A program made the position numbers and the translations under genes. 11,758 bases of DNA from Candidatus Methylomirabilota bacterium (lineage in GTDB: Bacteria > Methylomirabilota > Methylomirabilia > Methylomirabilales > JACQHM01), in contig JACQHM010000228.1 in the NCBI GenBank assembly GCA_016199025.1, positions 1-11,758 of the forward strand, in the 5' to 3' direction. The notes under the pieces were generated by a model. The model saw nothing but the letters and a program-made list of their open reading frames with translations. It ran no database searches and was not told where the DNA came from. This document shows positions 1 to 6,066 of the stretch, piece after piece (position 1 is the stretch's first letter; every line of letters starts with the position of its first letter).

Positions 1-278
1 AAGATCAGGCTGTCGCTCACGCGCCGTTCGGTCTCGCGGGACCTCCACCCGTACAGGCGCTTGACGGCCAGCAGGCGCAGGATGACCTCGACCGGCGTCG
101 AAGGCCGCCCGGTGGTCACGGTCTGGGGCCGGTGCTGGGCCAGATCGGCCCGGACGGCCTGGACCACGGCGTCATCGGCGAGCAGCGGGTCGATTTGGGC
201 CAAAACCGGATCGGTTGTCGGCATCAGCGCTGGGACGTAGTCAAAGACGTTCATCGGGTCATAGCGGTCGCGGAGCAT
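1..278 (-). CDS. Transposase, N-terminal part (DUF772 / InsH-N-like), runs off left edge
   Basis: I read this frame directly on the minus strand. It begins MLRDRYDPMNVFDYVPALMP and continues without a stop to the window edge (92 codons). The segment TTGRPSTPVEVILRLLAVKR followed by LYGWRSRETERRVSDSLIL matches the DUF772/InsH N-terminal domain pattern of IS5-, IS1182- and ISNCY-type transposases. That domain precedes the DDE catalytic core, which would lie outside the window. The start ATG (278-276) follows an AGGAGG Shine-Dalgarno site (289-284) at 5-nt spacing; an alternative in-frame ATG lies at 254. Its job would be mobilising its own insertion sequence. The IS end probably lies somewhere in 400-450, but I cannot prove a terminal inverted repeat without the other end. 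Whether the gene is intact cannot be judged. The domain type is fairly sure; the exact IS family is not. Confidence 0.72.
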   Translation of the reverse strand, partial: MLRDRYDPMNVFDYVPALMPTTDPVLAQIDPLLADDAVVQAVRADLAQHRPQTVTTGRPSTPVEVILRLLAVKRLYGWRSRETERRVSDSLI

Positions 279-325
279 GCTGTCCTCCTGTTATCAACGT
301 TGAGGACAAGCATACCCGTGCCGGG

Positions 326-406
326 CCAGAATGTCATCAGAATGGGGCAAACGGTGTGCCGACGAACCCGCGTCGGCTTGTGCGCCCACCCACCGTGCCG
401 TTCTGG
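326..406. repeat. Nested inverted repeats in the leader of the left transposase
   Basis: Three inverted segments are nested around one centre: CCAGAA (326-331) with TTCTGG (401-406), ACGGTG (351-356) with CACCGT (391-396), and GCCGACG (358-364) with CGTCGGC (371-377, 6-nt loop). Just outside lie two further short palindromes, AAACCgGGTTT (425-435) and AAACTAGTTT (445-454). The block sits between the transposase start and the probable IS end. It could be the subterminal structure of that IS or a structured 5' leader. The pairings are seen directly; the function is inference. Confidence 0.4.
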
Positions 407-589
407 AGGGCCAGCGAGGGTGGTTAAACCGGGTTTCCCGACAGAAACTAGTTTAGGGTCAATCTTGTAAGAGAGTCTCTAGCCAGTTGATGAACATCCG
501 AGGTCCCGGTAGAATGCTCGTGGAGGCGTCCAGGGCATCCCAACGAGGACTCCGCTGTTCCTCCTTGCGGTGTCGACCGCTTTCGAAAG

Positions 590-765
590 TCAGCGGACCC
601 AGGCCAGGGGGTGTGGATGCTGACCGCACGGTGCGGCATCCTCTCCAACCTTTCGGCCCGTATCCTCGGCTGGAGGATCGCGAGCTGAGAGTGCATCCGT
701 TGGAGGGAAGGTGACTGCTCATCACAACGCGAGGATGCATGGTCCCCTGGGGCCCGGGACCTCGG
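590..765 (+). ncRNA. Candidate IS110 bridge RNA region (structured leader)
   Basis: IS110-group elements encode a structured bridge RNA in the left non-coding end, upstream of the transposase; it pairs with target and donor DNA. Several stems are visible here. CCGCT/AGCGG flanks 590-606. GGATGC (615-620) pairs with GCATCC (636-641) around an inner CGCA-cgg-TGCG stem. TGCATCC (692-698) pairs with GGATGCA (733-739). GGTCCC (741-746) pairs with GGGACC (756-761). The 41-nt span closed by the 692-739 stem holds TGCTCATCAC (715-724), whose complement matches 8 of 10 positions of the putative element junctions. Position and structure are seen; the identity as bridge RNA is inference from the family, and the exact ends are unknown. 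Confidence 0.35.
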
Positions 766-810
766 AGCGCGTTGGACAGCATCCCGTCGAGAAAGGAGGT
801 GAGCCTCAGC

Positions 811-2034
811 ATGACGAAGACGCTGTACGTTGGCATTGATGTTGCCAGCCGCTCGAACACGGCTCAAGGGGTGGATCCGACCGGCCAGGCCCTGGGCAAG
901 CCCTGGCCCTTCCCCAACACCCTACCGGGCGCTCAAGCCTTGGAAGCGCGGCTGGCCACGATGCTCCAGCAGGGCGCGTACGACCACGTCATGATCGGCC
1001 TGGAAGCCACCGCCTTCTACGACTGGCACCTGGCTGATTACCTGGCCGCCAGCGGTCTATCGCCTGAATGCCCTCTGCGTCTCGCGCTTCCGGAAAGCCG
1101 CCGATGAACCCGACAAAACCGATCGGGTCGATGCGGCGGTCATCGCCGACTTCCTGCGGGTGGGCCGGAAGTTGCCCGCACCCCATGTGAGTGGGGACCC
1201 GTACCTGCCGCTGAAGCGGCTCACCCGCTACCGCTTCCACGTGGTCGGCTCCCTGGTGCGCGAGAGCAGCCACTTCCTCACGCACCTGTTCCTCCAGTGT
1301 TCGGGGTTGGCCCAAGCCAACCCCTTGGGCCGGCCCCTGGGGGCCACCGGCTGTGCCTTGATCGAAGACTTCCCCTCGGCAGAAGCCCTCGCCGCGCTGC
1401 CGGTGGAGGACCTCGTGACCTTTCTCATCCAGCAGGGCAAGAACCGGTTCCCCGATCCGGCCGGGATGGCCCAGCGGGTGCAGCAAGCGGCGCGAGAGTC
1501 CTACCGGCTCCGACCGGAGCTGGCCCGCTCCGAACACTTCATCCTGGCGAACCTCATCCGCACCATCCGCGCCCTGAAAGCCAGCCTGAAGGAGATCAAC
1601 AAGGCCATCGCCGACGAACTGGTCGCCTTCCCCAACACCCTGACCACGCTCCCCGGGGTGGGCCCCGTCTTGGCCGCCGGGATCCTCGCCGAGGTGGGCG
1701 ACATCCAGCGCTTCGCCAGCGATGACCAGCTGGCCAAGCTGGCGGGGTTGTGTGGAAGCGGCATCAATCGGGCACATTCGAAGCCGAAGAGCGGCGAATG
1801 GTGGCATCGGCCAACAAGTACCTGCGCTACTATCTGGTCGAAGCCGCCAACGCATTGCGGATGCACGATGCGTCGTACCGGGCCTTCTATGAGGCCAAAT
1901 ACCAGGAGGTCCCGAAACACCAACATAAACGCGCCTTGGTGCTCACCGCCCGCAAGCTGGTGCGGCTGGTCTACGCGCTGCTCACGCGGGGCCAGATCTA
2001 CCGCCCAGCGGCTGTCCAGCCAGCCGGCCGGTAG
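811..2034 (+). pseudogene. IS110-family DEDD transposase, two frameshifts
   Basis: Translation starts at ATG 811 after a near-perfect ribosome site AAAGGAGGTGA (792-802). The first part carries LYVGIDVAS (Asp10) and GLEATAFYDW (Glu65), the first two acids of the RuvC-like DEDD site. The frame is lost near 1050-1056. The product then continues in the next frame as VYRLNALCVSRFRKA and DKTDRVDAAVIADF (aspartates at 1121 and 1130), through LPGVGPVLAAGILAEVGD (transposase_20-like helix-hairpin-helix region). It is lost again near 1750 at LAKLAGL and resumes in the original frame as VWKRHQSGTFEAEERR, SANKYLRYYLVEAAN and so on to TAG 2032-2034. The conserved C-terminal serine region is therefore out of frame with the middle. 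The two shifts cancel, giving a total length (about 405 codons) normal for IS110. Most likely inactivated; two assembly errors are the alternative. Programmed frameshifting is not known for this family. Confidence 0.9.
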
Positions 2035-2098
2035 CACTGTGTCGGTCATCTGAGCCGCCACGTTGTCACCTGCGTCATGATGAACACGCAAAAGGGTG

Positions 2099-2340
2099 AA
2101 GGGAAGTTTTGTCCTCATTTTTCCCTTGACATGCTACCGCACGACTTTAATCCTCAGCTTTCATGGCTGACCTGCCCCGCCTGACCAAGTAGGGTACAAG
2201 GGATCGACCCTTGCTGTCAACGGTCTTTCCGTCTTTCCAGCCTTATTCTCCCGGCCTCACAGACAATTTGAGATAAGGCTATCGTAGCTGACTTTGGGCC
2301 TCAGAGGGACTATCGGACGAAGGGGCGTGACCAGCCTTCG
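2099..2340. other. Gene-free structured stretch between IS110 and the protease gene
   Basis: No convincing coding frame is seen in 2035-2493. The stretch holds several perfect inverted repeats: AAGGGAA (2099-2105) with TTCCCTT (2121-2127); CAAGGG (2197-2202) with CCCTTG (2208-2213), 5-nt loop; AGCCTTAT (2239-2246) with ATAAGGCT (2273-2280); CGAAGG (2318-2323) with CCTTCG (2335-2340). A weak promoter-like TTGACA (2126-2131) is present but its -10 is unconvincing. This may be remains of element ends or an uncharacterised structured RNA; I cannot assign a function. Confidence 0.4.
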
Positions 2341-2366
2341 GAGCTCCCTCACCCAGGATCAAGCGG

Positions 2367-2412
2367 AAATCCCCCTTTTCCCCCCGTTCCCAAAGGGGGG
2401 GTGGGGGGATTT
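2367..2412. repeat. C-run/G-run palindromic repeat element
   Basis: The left arm AAATCCCCCTTTTCCCCCC (2367-2385) pairs with the right arm GGGGGGGTGGGGGGATTT (2395-2412) across a 9-nt centre GTTCCCAAA. The outer nine bases, AAATCCCCC/GGGGGATTT, are perfectly complementary. Elements of this look recur between genes in several GC-rich bacterial genomes and resemble a small non-autonomous palindromic repeat. The symmetry is seen directly; the claim of a dispersed family rests on my general knowledge and cannot be shown from a single copy. Confidence 0.6.
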
Positions 2413-2493
2413 GTTTTGAGCACCGGCCCCTTATGAAGGCCGCAGGAGCGGAGCAGCAGGCTTATCTTAATGGCTGCCGGCCTTACTTGGAGC

Positions 2494-2523
2494 TTGACAC
2501 CCGCATGAACAGGGGCGTACCAT
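2494..2523 (+). promoter_or_regulatory. Sigma70-type promoter for the protease-FGE gene
   Basis: A consensus TTGACA (2494-2499) is followed after 18 nt by TACCAT (2518-2523, 4 of 6 to consensus). The expected transcription start near 2530 leaves a short leader of about 25 nt with the ribosome site GGGAGGG (2543-2549) before ATG 2555. The 13 bases GCTTGACACCCGC around the -35 box recur identically in the gltX promoter. Confidence 0.5.
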
Positions 2524-2554
2524 TTGGCTACCTTTGAGTGGCGGGAGGGCACCC

Positions 2555-4006
2555 ATGAGAGCAAACCTCATTACAGTGATGGCTGTGATCGTGCTGGTTG
2601 TGGTACCCCTCGGGCCTGCAGTTGCCCAGCAACAGCCAACTACCAGCGGAAGTGGCTTTCTCGTGGACTCCAGAGGATATCTCCTGACGGCAGCCCATGT
2701 CGTGGAAGAACGCAAGACGAAGAAAATCGAGGTTGTGGTGGGTGGCCGAACACGCTACCTGGTTGAGGTCCTAAAAACGGATGAGACCAATGACCTGGCC
2801 TTGCTGAAAATTGACGGGAAGGATCTGCCGGTGGTGAAGCTGGGGCGGGCCGAGGCGGCGAAGCGACAGGAATCGGTCTGGGTGATTGGCTATCCCCTCG
2901 GCCTTCAGGAGATCAGCACGGCATCTGGCCAGATTACGGCCTTTCGAACCGAGCTAAGACAGATCGATCCTTCGCTCAAGGTGGCACGGCTCATTGAGAT
3001 TGACGCCCGGGTCAACCCCGGCAATAGTGGCGGTCCCCTGGTGAATGACCGGGCCGAAGCGATCGGCATCGTAACGGCCAAGATTCAGGGCCCGAGGGTC
3101 GAGCGGGTTGGCTTCGCAGTGCCAATAGACCTCGCCCTCCTCTTGCTGAAACAGATCCCTGGTTTTGACGAATCTGCCCTGGGCCGGGAGACGCAGGTGC
3201 TGACCGGCCCGGAGATCGATGCCAGGGTGGCCCCCGCTGTCGTCCTGCTCCTGCTCGTCCAACGGGAGGCTCCACCCCCACTGTCAGTAGCGCCCACGCC
3301 CCAGGCACCGTCGGGAACAAGCGAGATGGTTCTCATCCCTGCTGGCGAGTTCCAGATAGGGAGCGATGCGAACGACTCAGAGGCCTTGTCCAACGAGAAA
3401 CCACGCCACAAAGTCTATCTGGACGCCTACTCCATCGACAAGTACGAGGTGACAAACGCCTTGTACAAGCGATTTATGGAGCCCACAGGCCGGGCCGCTC
3501 CGGCCTACTGGTACGACGATAAGCTCAATGGCCCAACGCAGCCGGTCGTCGGGGTGAGCTGGCACGATGCGGACGCCTACTGCAAGTGGGCCGGCAAGCG
3601 CCTCCCCACCGAGGCCGAGTGGGAGAAGGCAGCCAGGGGGACCGATGGCCGGAAGTACCCCTGGGGGGACCAGTGGGATGCAAGCCGGGCCAACACAGAG
3701 GCACTCAAGGTCGGGAAAACGGTGGCGGTGGGCTCCTACCCGTCGGGGGTGAGCCCCTACGGGGTCCATGACCTGGCGGGGAATGTATGGGAGTGGGTCC
3801 AAGACTGGTACGACAAGGAGTATTACCAACAAAGTCCCGATCGGAATCCTCAAGGCCCTAGTAGTGGCCAAGATAAAATCCTGCGCGGCGGGGCCTTGTT
3901 CTACCGAGTCCCGGCGCGCGTCCGTACGGCGGACCGGCGCCACGACGCGCCGGACGCCCGGTACACCGCACACGTCGGCTTCCGTTGCGCCAGGGGGTCT
4001 CCCTAA
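2555..4006 (+). CDS. Secreted trypsin-like serine protease fused to FGE/sulfatase-modifying-factor-like domain
   Basis: 483 aa starting at ATG 2555, chosen because GGGAGGG (2543-2549) precedes it and it opens a clean signal peptide (MRANLITVMAVIVLVVVPLG, cleavage likely after AVA about residue 24). Residues about 30-200 are a trypsin/HtrA-type protease domain with His48 (LLTAAHVV), Asp80 (TNDLALLKID) and Ser158 (NPGNSGGPL). No PDZ domain follows. After a hydrophobic/proline-rich linker (about 225-255), residues 257-481 form an FGE-sulfatase (C-type-lectin-fold) domain: EMVLIPAGEFQIGS, WHDADAYCKWAGKRLPTEAE, YPWGDQW, GVHDLAGNVWEWVQDWYD, LRGGALF, HVGFRCAR. The region that in genuine formylglycine-generating enzymes carries the two catalytic cysteines reads FYRVPARVRTADR, without cysteine. 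The FGE part is therefore probably a binding or structural module. An exported, cell-envelope or periplasmic role is likely; the substrate is unknown. The gene stands alone between the IS zone and vapBC. Confidence 0.88.
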   Translation: MRANLITVMAVIVLVVVPLGPAVAQQQPTTSGSGFLVDSRGYLLTAAHVVEERKTKKIEVVVGGRTRYLVEVLKTDETNDLALLKIDGKDLPVVKLGRAEAAKRQESVWVIGYPLGLQEISTASGQITAFRTELRQIDPSLKVARLIEIDARVNPGNSGGPLVNDRAEAIGIVTAKIQGPRVERVGFAVPIDLALLLLKQIPGFDESALGRETQVLTGPEIDARVAPAVVLLLLVQREAPPPLSVAPTPQAPSGTSEMVLIPAGEFQIGSDANDSEALSNEKPRHKVYLDAYSIDKYEVTNALYKRFMEPTGRAAPAYWYDDKLNGPTQPVVGVSWHDADAYCKWAGKRLPTEAEWEKAARGTDGRKYPWGDQWDASRANTEALKVGKTVAVGSYPSGVSPYGVHDLAGNVWEWVQDWYDKEYYQQSPDRNPQGPSSGQDKILRGGALFYRVPARVRTADRRHDAPDARYTAHVGFRCARGSP

Positions 4007-4090
4007 ATTGTTGAGTCCTGATTCCTGAATTCTACTTGCTGATGTGCAAAAGATGCCAAGTCGTGTTCTGTCAGCGCCTATCCGACATGA

Positions 4091-4109
4091 CCACCTCTCT
4101 GTCAGGTGG
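4091..4109. promoter_or_regulatory. Inverted repeat upstream of the toxin-antitoxin pair, possible operator
   Basis: CCACCT (4091-4096) and AGGTGG (4104-4109) form a perfect 6-bp inverted repeat with a 7-nt centre, in the 141-nt gap between the protease gene and the antitoxin. No T-run follows, so it is a poor terminator candidate. Antitoxins of VapB type usually bind palindromes just upstream of their own gene, so an operator is plausible. I find no confident -35/-10 pair nearby. Confidence 0.3.
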
Positions 4110-4147
4110 CGGTCAGGGGTGGACCAAAAGAAGTATGGAGGGGAATC

Positions 4148-4444
4148 ATGATGCCTAACAAGGTGACCTTAGACCAACTGGAGCAACTGGTGGCTCAACT
4201 GCCCCCCCAAGAGCAACTAAAACTAGTGGTGCATATCTGCGAGCAGTTGAGCGCTCTGCCATTTGCCATACCAACGGTCGTGGATGACGAAGAGCTGCAA
4301 CGGCAGCGCGAGAAGGAAGCTGATGAGCTGTTGGCGTTATGCGATGCGGCAGCGGAGAAGTGGGAAGGCGAGTTCGACTCCGCTGGAGAGATTCGTCAGA
4401 TGCGTCGGGACAGAGATGAGCAGATATGGCGGAGCAAGCCATAG
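4148..4444 (+). CDS. Putative antitoxin of a VapBC-type pair
   Basis: 98 aa from ATG 4148; a second ATG follows at 4151. The site GGAGGGG (4137-4143) serves either. The N-terminal part (VTLDQLEQLVAQLPPQEQLK) is a predicted amphipathic helix pair of a kind common in small proteins encoded just before PIN toxins. The C-terminal half (about residues 45-98) is highly charged and probably partly disordered, as expected for a segment that wraps a toxin. No ribbon-helix-helix, AbrB or Phd motif is obvious, so the antitoxin family is not one I can name. The toxin gene overlaps its last 19 nt, implying translational coupling. The assignment rests mostly on position and size. Confidence 0.62.
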   Translation: MMPNKVTLDQLEQLVAQLPPQEQLKLVVHICEQLSALPFAIPTVVDDEELQRQREKEADELLALCDAAAEKWEGEFDSAGEIRQMRRDRDEQIWRSKP

Positions 4445-4860
4445 ACGCGAGCGTCGCTCTTAAGTGGGTGGTGAAGGGTGAACCGTTCCGTAATAAAGCG
4501 CGGCAGTTACTGCGGGACGCACGATTAAGAGGCATGACGCTGATTGCCCCACCCATTTTGCTCTACGAAGTCGAGAGCGTCTTGCAGCGCCGTCTCCACA
4601 ATGGCCGCGCAACCATCGCCGCTACGGATGCATCGCTAAATGCCTTCTATGCTGTAGGAGTACGAATCGTGACCCATCCCGACATGGTGCGCCGTGCGCG
4701 TGGCATTGCCCGTCAGTTTCATCAGGAACGCCTCTACGACTCGCTTTACGCTGCGCTTGCCGACTTGCGCGGCTGCGAGTTGTGGACAGCGGACAAAGCG
4801 TTTTACGATGCCGTAAAGTCGGTTTTATCGTTTGTGAAGTATCTAGCTGATTATCCGTAA
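4426..4860 (+). CDS. PIN-domain ribonuclease toxin (VapC family)
   Basis: 144 aa. The PIN-domain acids are in order: Asp7 (QAIDASVALKW), Glu48 (LLYEVESVL), Asp105 (ERLYDSLYAALA) and Asp123 (LWTADKAFYDAV), which would bind Mg2+/Mn2+ for RNA cleavage. Length is normal for VapC. Such toxins cut tRNA or rRNA and stop translation when the antitoxin is degraded. The start ATG 4426 lies inside the antitoxin gene (19-nt overlap) and has only a weak ribosome site, consistent with coupled translation. The gene ends 19 nt before the convergent rimI stop. All catalytic positions are intact, so it is probably functional. The RNA target cannot be read from the sequence. Confidence 0.88.
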   Translation: MAEQAIDASVALKWVVKGEPFRNKARQLLRDARLRGMTLIAPPILLYEVESVLQRRLHNGRATIAATDASLNAFYAVGVRIVTHPDMVRRARGIARQFHQERLYDSLYAALADLRGCELWTADKAFYDAVKSVLSFVKYLADYP

Positions 4861-4879
4861 GACACCAGAGTTATCGAGG

Positions 4880-5362
4880 TCACAGGTCGTCCTTTGCCAT
4901 CACGAGGGCGTCCTCTACCGGGGACGTGTAGTACTGGTGCCTCCTCCCCACCACCCTGAAGCCGAGGCGTTGGTAGAGGGCCTGGGCGGTGGTGTTCGAA
5001 ACCCGCACCTCTAGGAGGGCCTTTCTGGCTCCCCGCCTCTTGGCCAAATCGAAGGCGAAGCTTAAGAGGCTCTTGGCAACTCCTTGCCGTCGGTAGCGGG
5101 GGTGAATGGCGATGTTGTTGATGTGGAGTTCCTCCCCCACGATCCAGAGGCAGGTGTAGCCCACCACCTGAGTCCTCGCCCCGGGGACGCTAACGGCCCG
5201 GGCCACGAGGTTTTCCGAGAGGGTCTTGCCCCAGAGCTCACTTTTGAACATCTCCTCCGTCCAGGGGGTGGAGAAGGACCTCGCCTCGATGGCCATGACG
5301 TCGTCAAGGTCCTCGGGCTGCATCCGATCGATGGTCATGAGGAACCTGCTCTCGATCGCCAT
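4880..5362 (-). CDS. rimI: RimI-type N-alpha-acetyltransferase (GNAT)
   Basis: 160 aa GNAT enzyme. RimI acetylates the N-terminal alanine of ribosomal protein S18, and in many bacteria other N-termini, using acetyl-CoA. The acetyl-CoA pyrophosphate loop is RRQGVAKSLL (91-100). The likely general base Glu118 and Asn123 (LEVRVSNTTAQALY) and general acid Tyr130 match RimI, as do INNIAIHPRYR and YQRLGFRVVGRR. I start at ATG 5362, 8 nt after the tsaB stop, because GGTGA, which contains that TGA, lies 7 nt upstream and suggests coupling. ATG 5338 (MTIDRMQPEDLDDV) would give a family-typical 152 aa and is possible. A start at 5452 inside tsaB is unlikely. It is the last gene of the minus-strand operon; tsaB-rimI adjacency is widely conserved. 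Confidence 0.93.
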   Translation of the reverse strand: MAIESRFLMTIDRMQPEDLDDVMAIEARSFSTPWTEEMFKSELWGKTLSENLVARAVSVPGARTQVVGYTCLWIVGEELHINNIAIHPRYRRQGVAKSLLSFAFDLAKRRGARKALLEVRVSNTTAQALYQRLGFRVVGRRHQYYTSPVEDALVMAKDDL

Positions 5363-5369
5363 CGCCCGT

Positions 5370-6059
5370 TCACCGACCAGCGGAACGCCGGAGTTCGGCC
5401 TCAGAAGGTCTGATGTAGCGGGGGATAAGGCCGATGGGGTCATCCTGTTCACCCTTCAAGAGACGCTTCAACCCCAGCTCCGCCACCAAGGCTGCGGAAC
5501 AAACACGCCGGGCCAGGGGAGGGAAGAGGGCCTTCTCTTTGAGACGCTCTATCAGAAGGTCACCGTAGACCTTCACCCCATCGCCCAGAAAGACGGTCTG
5601 CTCTTCGATCCGCTCCACCAGGGCCTGGGGGGTGAGGGCTGCATCCTCCATGAGCCGTCGGAGGTTCTCGGCCTCAAAGCGGAAAAGGGCACAGTAGACC
5701 TCCTTCTTCCTGGCATCCAGGATCGGGCAGATCGGATGGCGGCAGAAGGGGAGGTTCCAGGCCATGGCTTCGAGGGTTGGAACGCCCACCAGGGGCTTTC
5801 CCGTCGCCAGGGCCAATCCTTTGGCGGTGCTCAAGCCGATCCTTAAGCCCGTGAAGGAGCCGGGGCCGATGGCCACGGCGAGGCCGTCTATCTCTTCCAG
5901 CGATCGCCCCGTCGAGGCAAGGAGGTGGTCAATGGCCGGGAAGAGCCGCTCCGAATGGGTAGCGGCGATGTCCAGGAAGGTCTCGCCCAAGAGCCCTTTT
6001 TCGCTTAACAGAGCCGCACCCCCCTGCCTGGTAGAGGTTTCGATCCCCAGGACAAGCAT
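5370..6059 (-). CDS. tsaB: tRNA threonylcarbamoyladenosine biosynthesis protein TsaB
   Basis: 229 aa. TsaB is the non-catalytic partner that dimerises with TsaD and, with TsaE, transfers threonylcarbamoyl to A37 of tRNAs reading ANN codons (t6A). Visible marks of the ASKHA fold are LGIETST (4-10), ATHSERLFPAIDHLL (33-47), the TsaB signature IGPGSFTGLRIGLSTAKGLA (64-83) and ILDARKKEVYCALF (113-126). Length is standard. The start ATG 6059 lies 7 nt after the stop of the kinase-like gene and has a poor Shine-Dalgarno site, so translation probably depends on coupling. The C-terminal part reads IGLIPRYIRPSEAELRR, also typical. tsaC, tsaD and tsaE are not in the window. Confidence 0.95.
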   Translation of the reverse strand: MLVLGIETSTRQGGAALLSEKGLLGETFLDIAATHSERLFPAIDHLLASTGRSLEEIDGLAVAIGPGSFTGLRIGLSTAKGLALATGKPLVGVPTLEAMAWNLPFCRHPICPILDARKKEVYCALFRFEAENLRRLMEDAALTPQALVERIEEQTVFLGDGVKVYGDLLIERLKEKALFPPLARRVCSAALVAELGLKRLLKGEQDDPIGLIPRYIRPSEAELRRSAGR

Positions 6060-6066
6060 CGTGGGT

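Larger units (their letters stand above)
488..2086 (+). mobile_element. Decayed IS110-family element, approximate limits
   Basis: The element is defined by the IS110-type transposase pseudogene at 811-2034, with a long non-coding left side (about 320 nt) and a short right side (about 50 nt). That asymmetry is typical of the IS110 group, as opposed to IS1111. IS110 elements lack clear terminal inverted repeats and usually leave no long target duplication, so the limits are uncertain. I set them at a 9-nt direct repeat, TGATGAACA, found at 488-496 and 2078-2086, which could mark the two junctions but could also be chance. The element cannot transpose on its own because the transposase carries two frameshifts. 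Confidence 0.55.

Noticed and set aside
448..867. Overlapping minus-strand frames and a plus-strand frame in the IS110 leader
   Set aside because: Low-complexity, arginine/proline-rich translations without ribosome sites; the region is better explained as non-coding structured DNA.
989..1855. Long minus-strand frame of 288 codons
   Set aside because: It lies antisense to the conserved IS110 transposase; long shadow frames are expected in GC-rich coding DNA and its translation has no recognisable motif.
811..2034. Programmed ribosomal frameshifting in the transposase
   Set aside because: IS110 transposases are single-frame proteins, no slippery heptamer is evident at the first shift, and two opposite shifts fit decay better.
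3377..3973. Minus-strand frame of 198 codons
   Set aside because: Antisense shadow of the FGE-like domain, which has strong family motifs on the plus strand.
5226..5846. Plus-strand frame of 206 codons
   Set aside because: Antisense to rimI and tsaB, both with clear catalytic or signature motifs.
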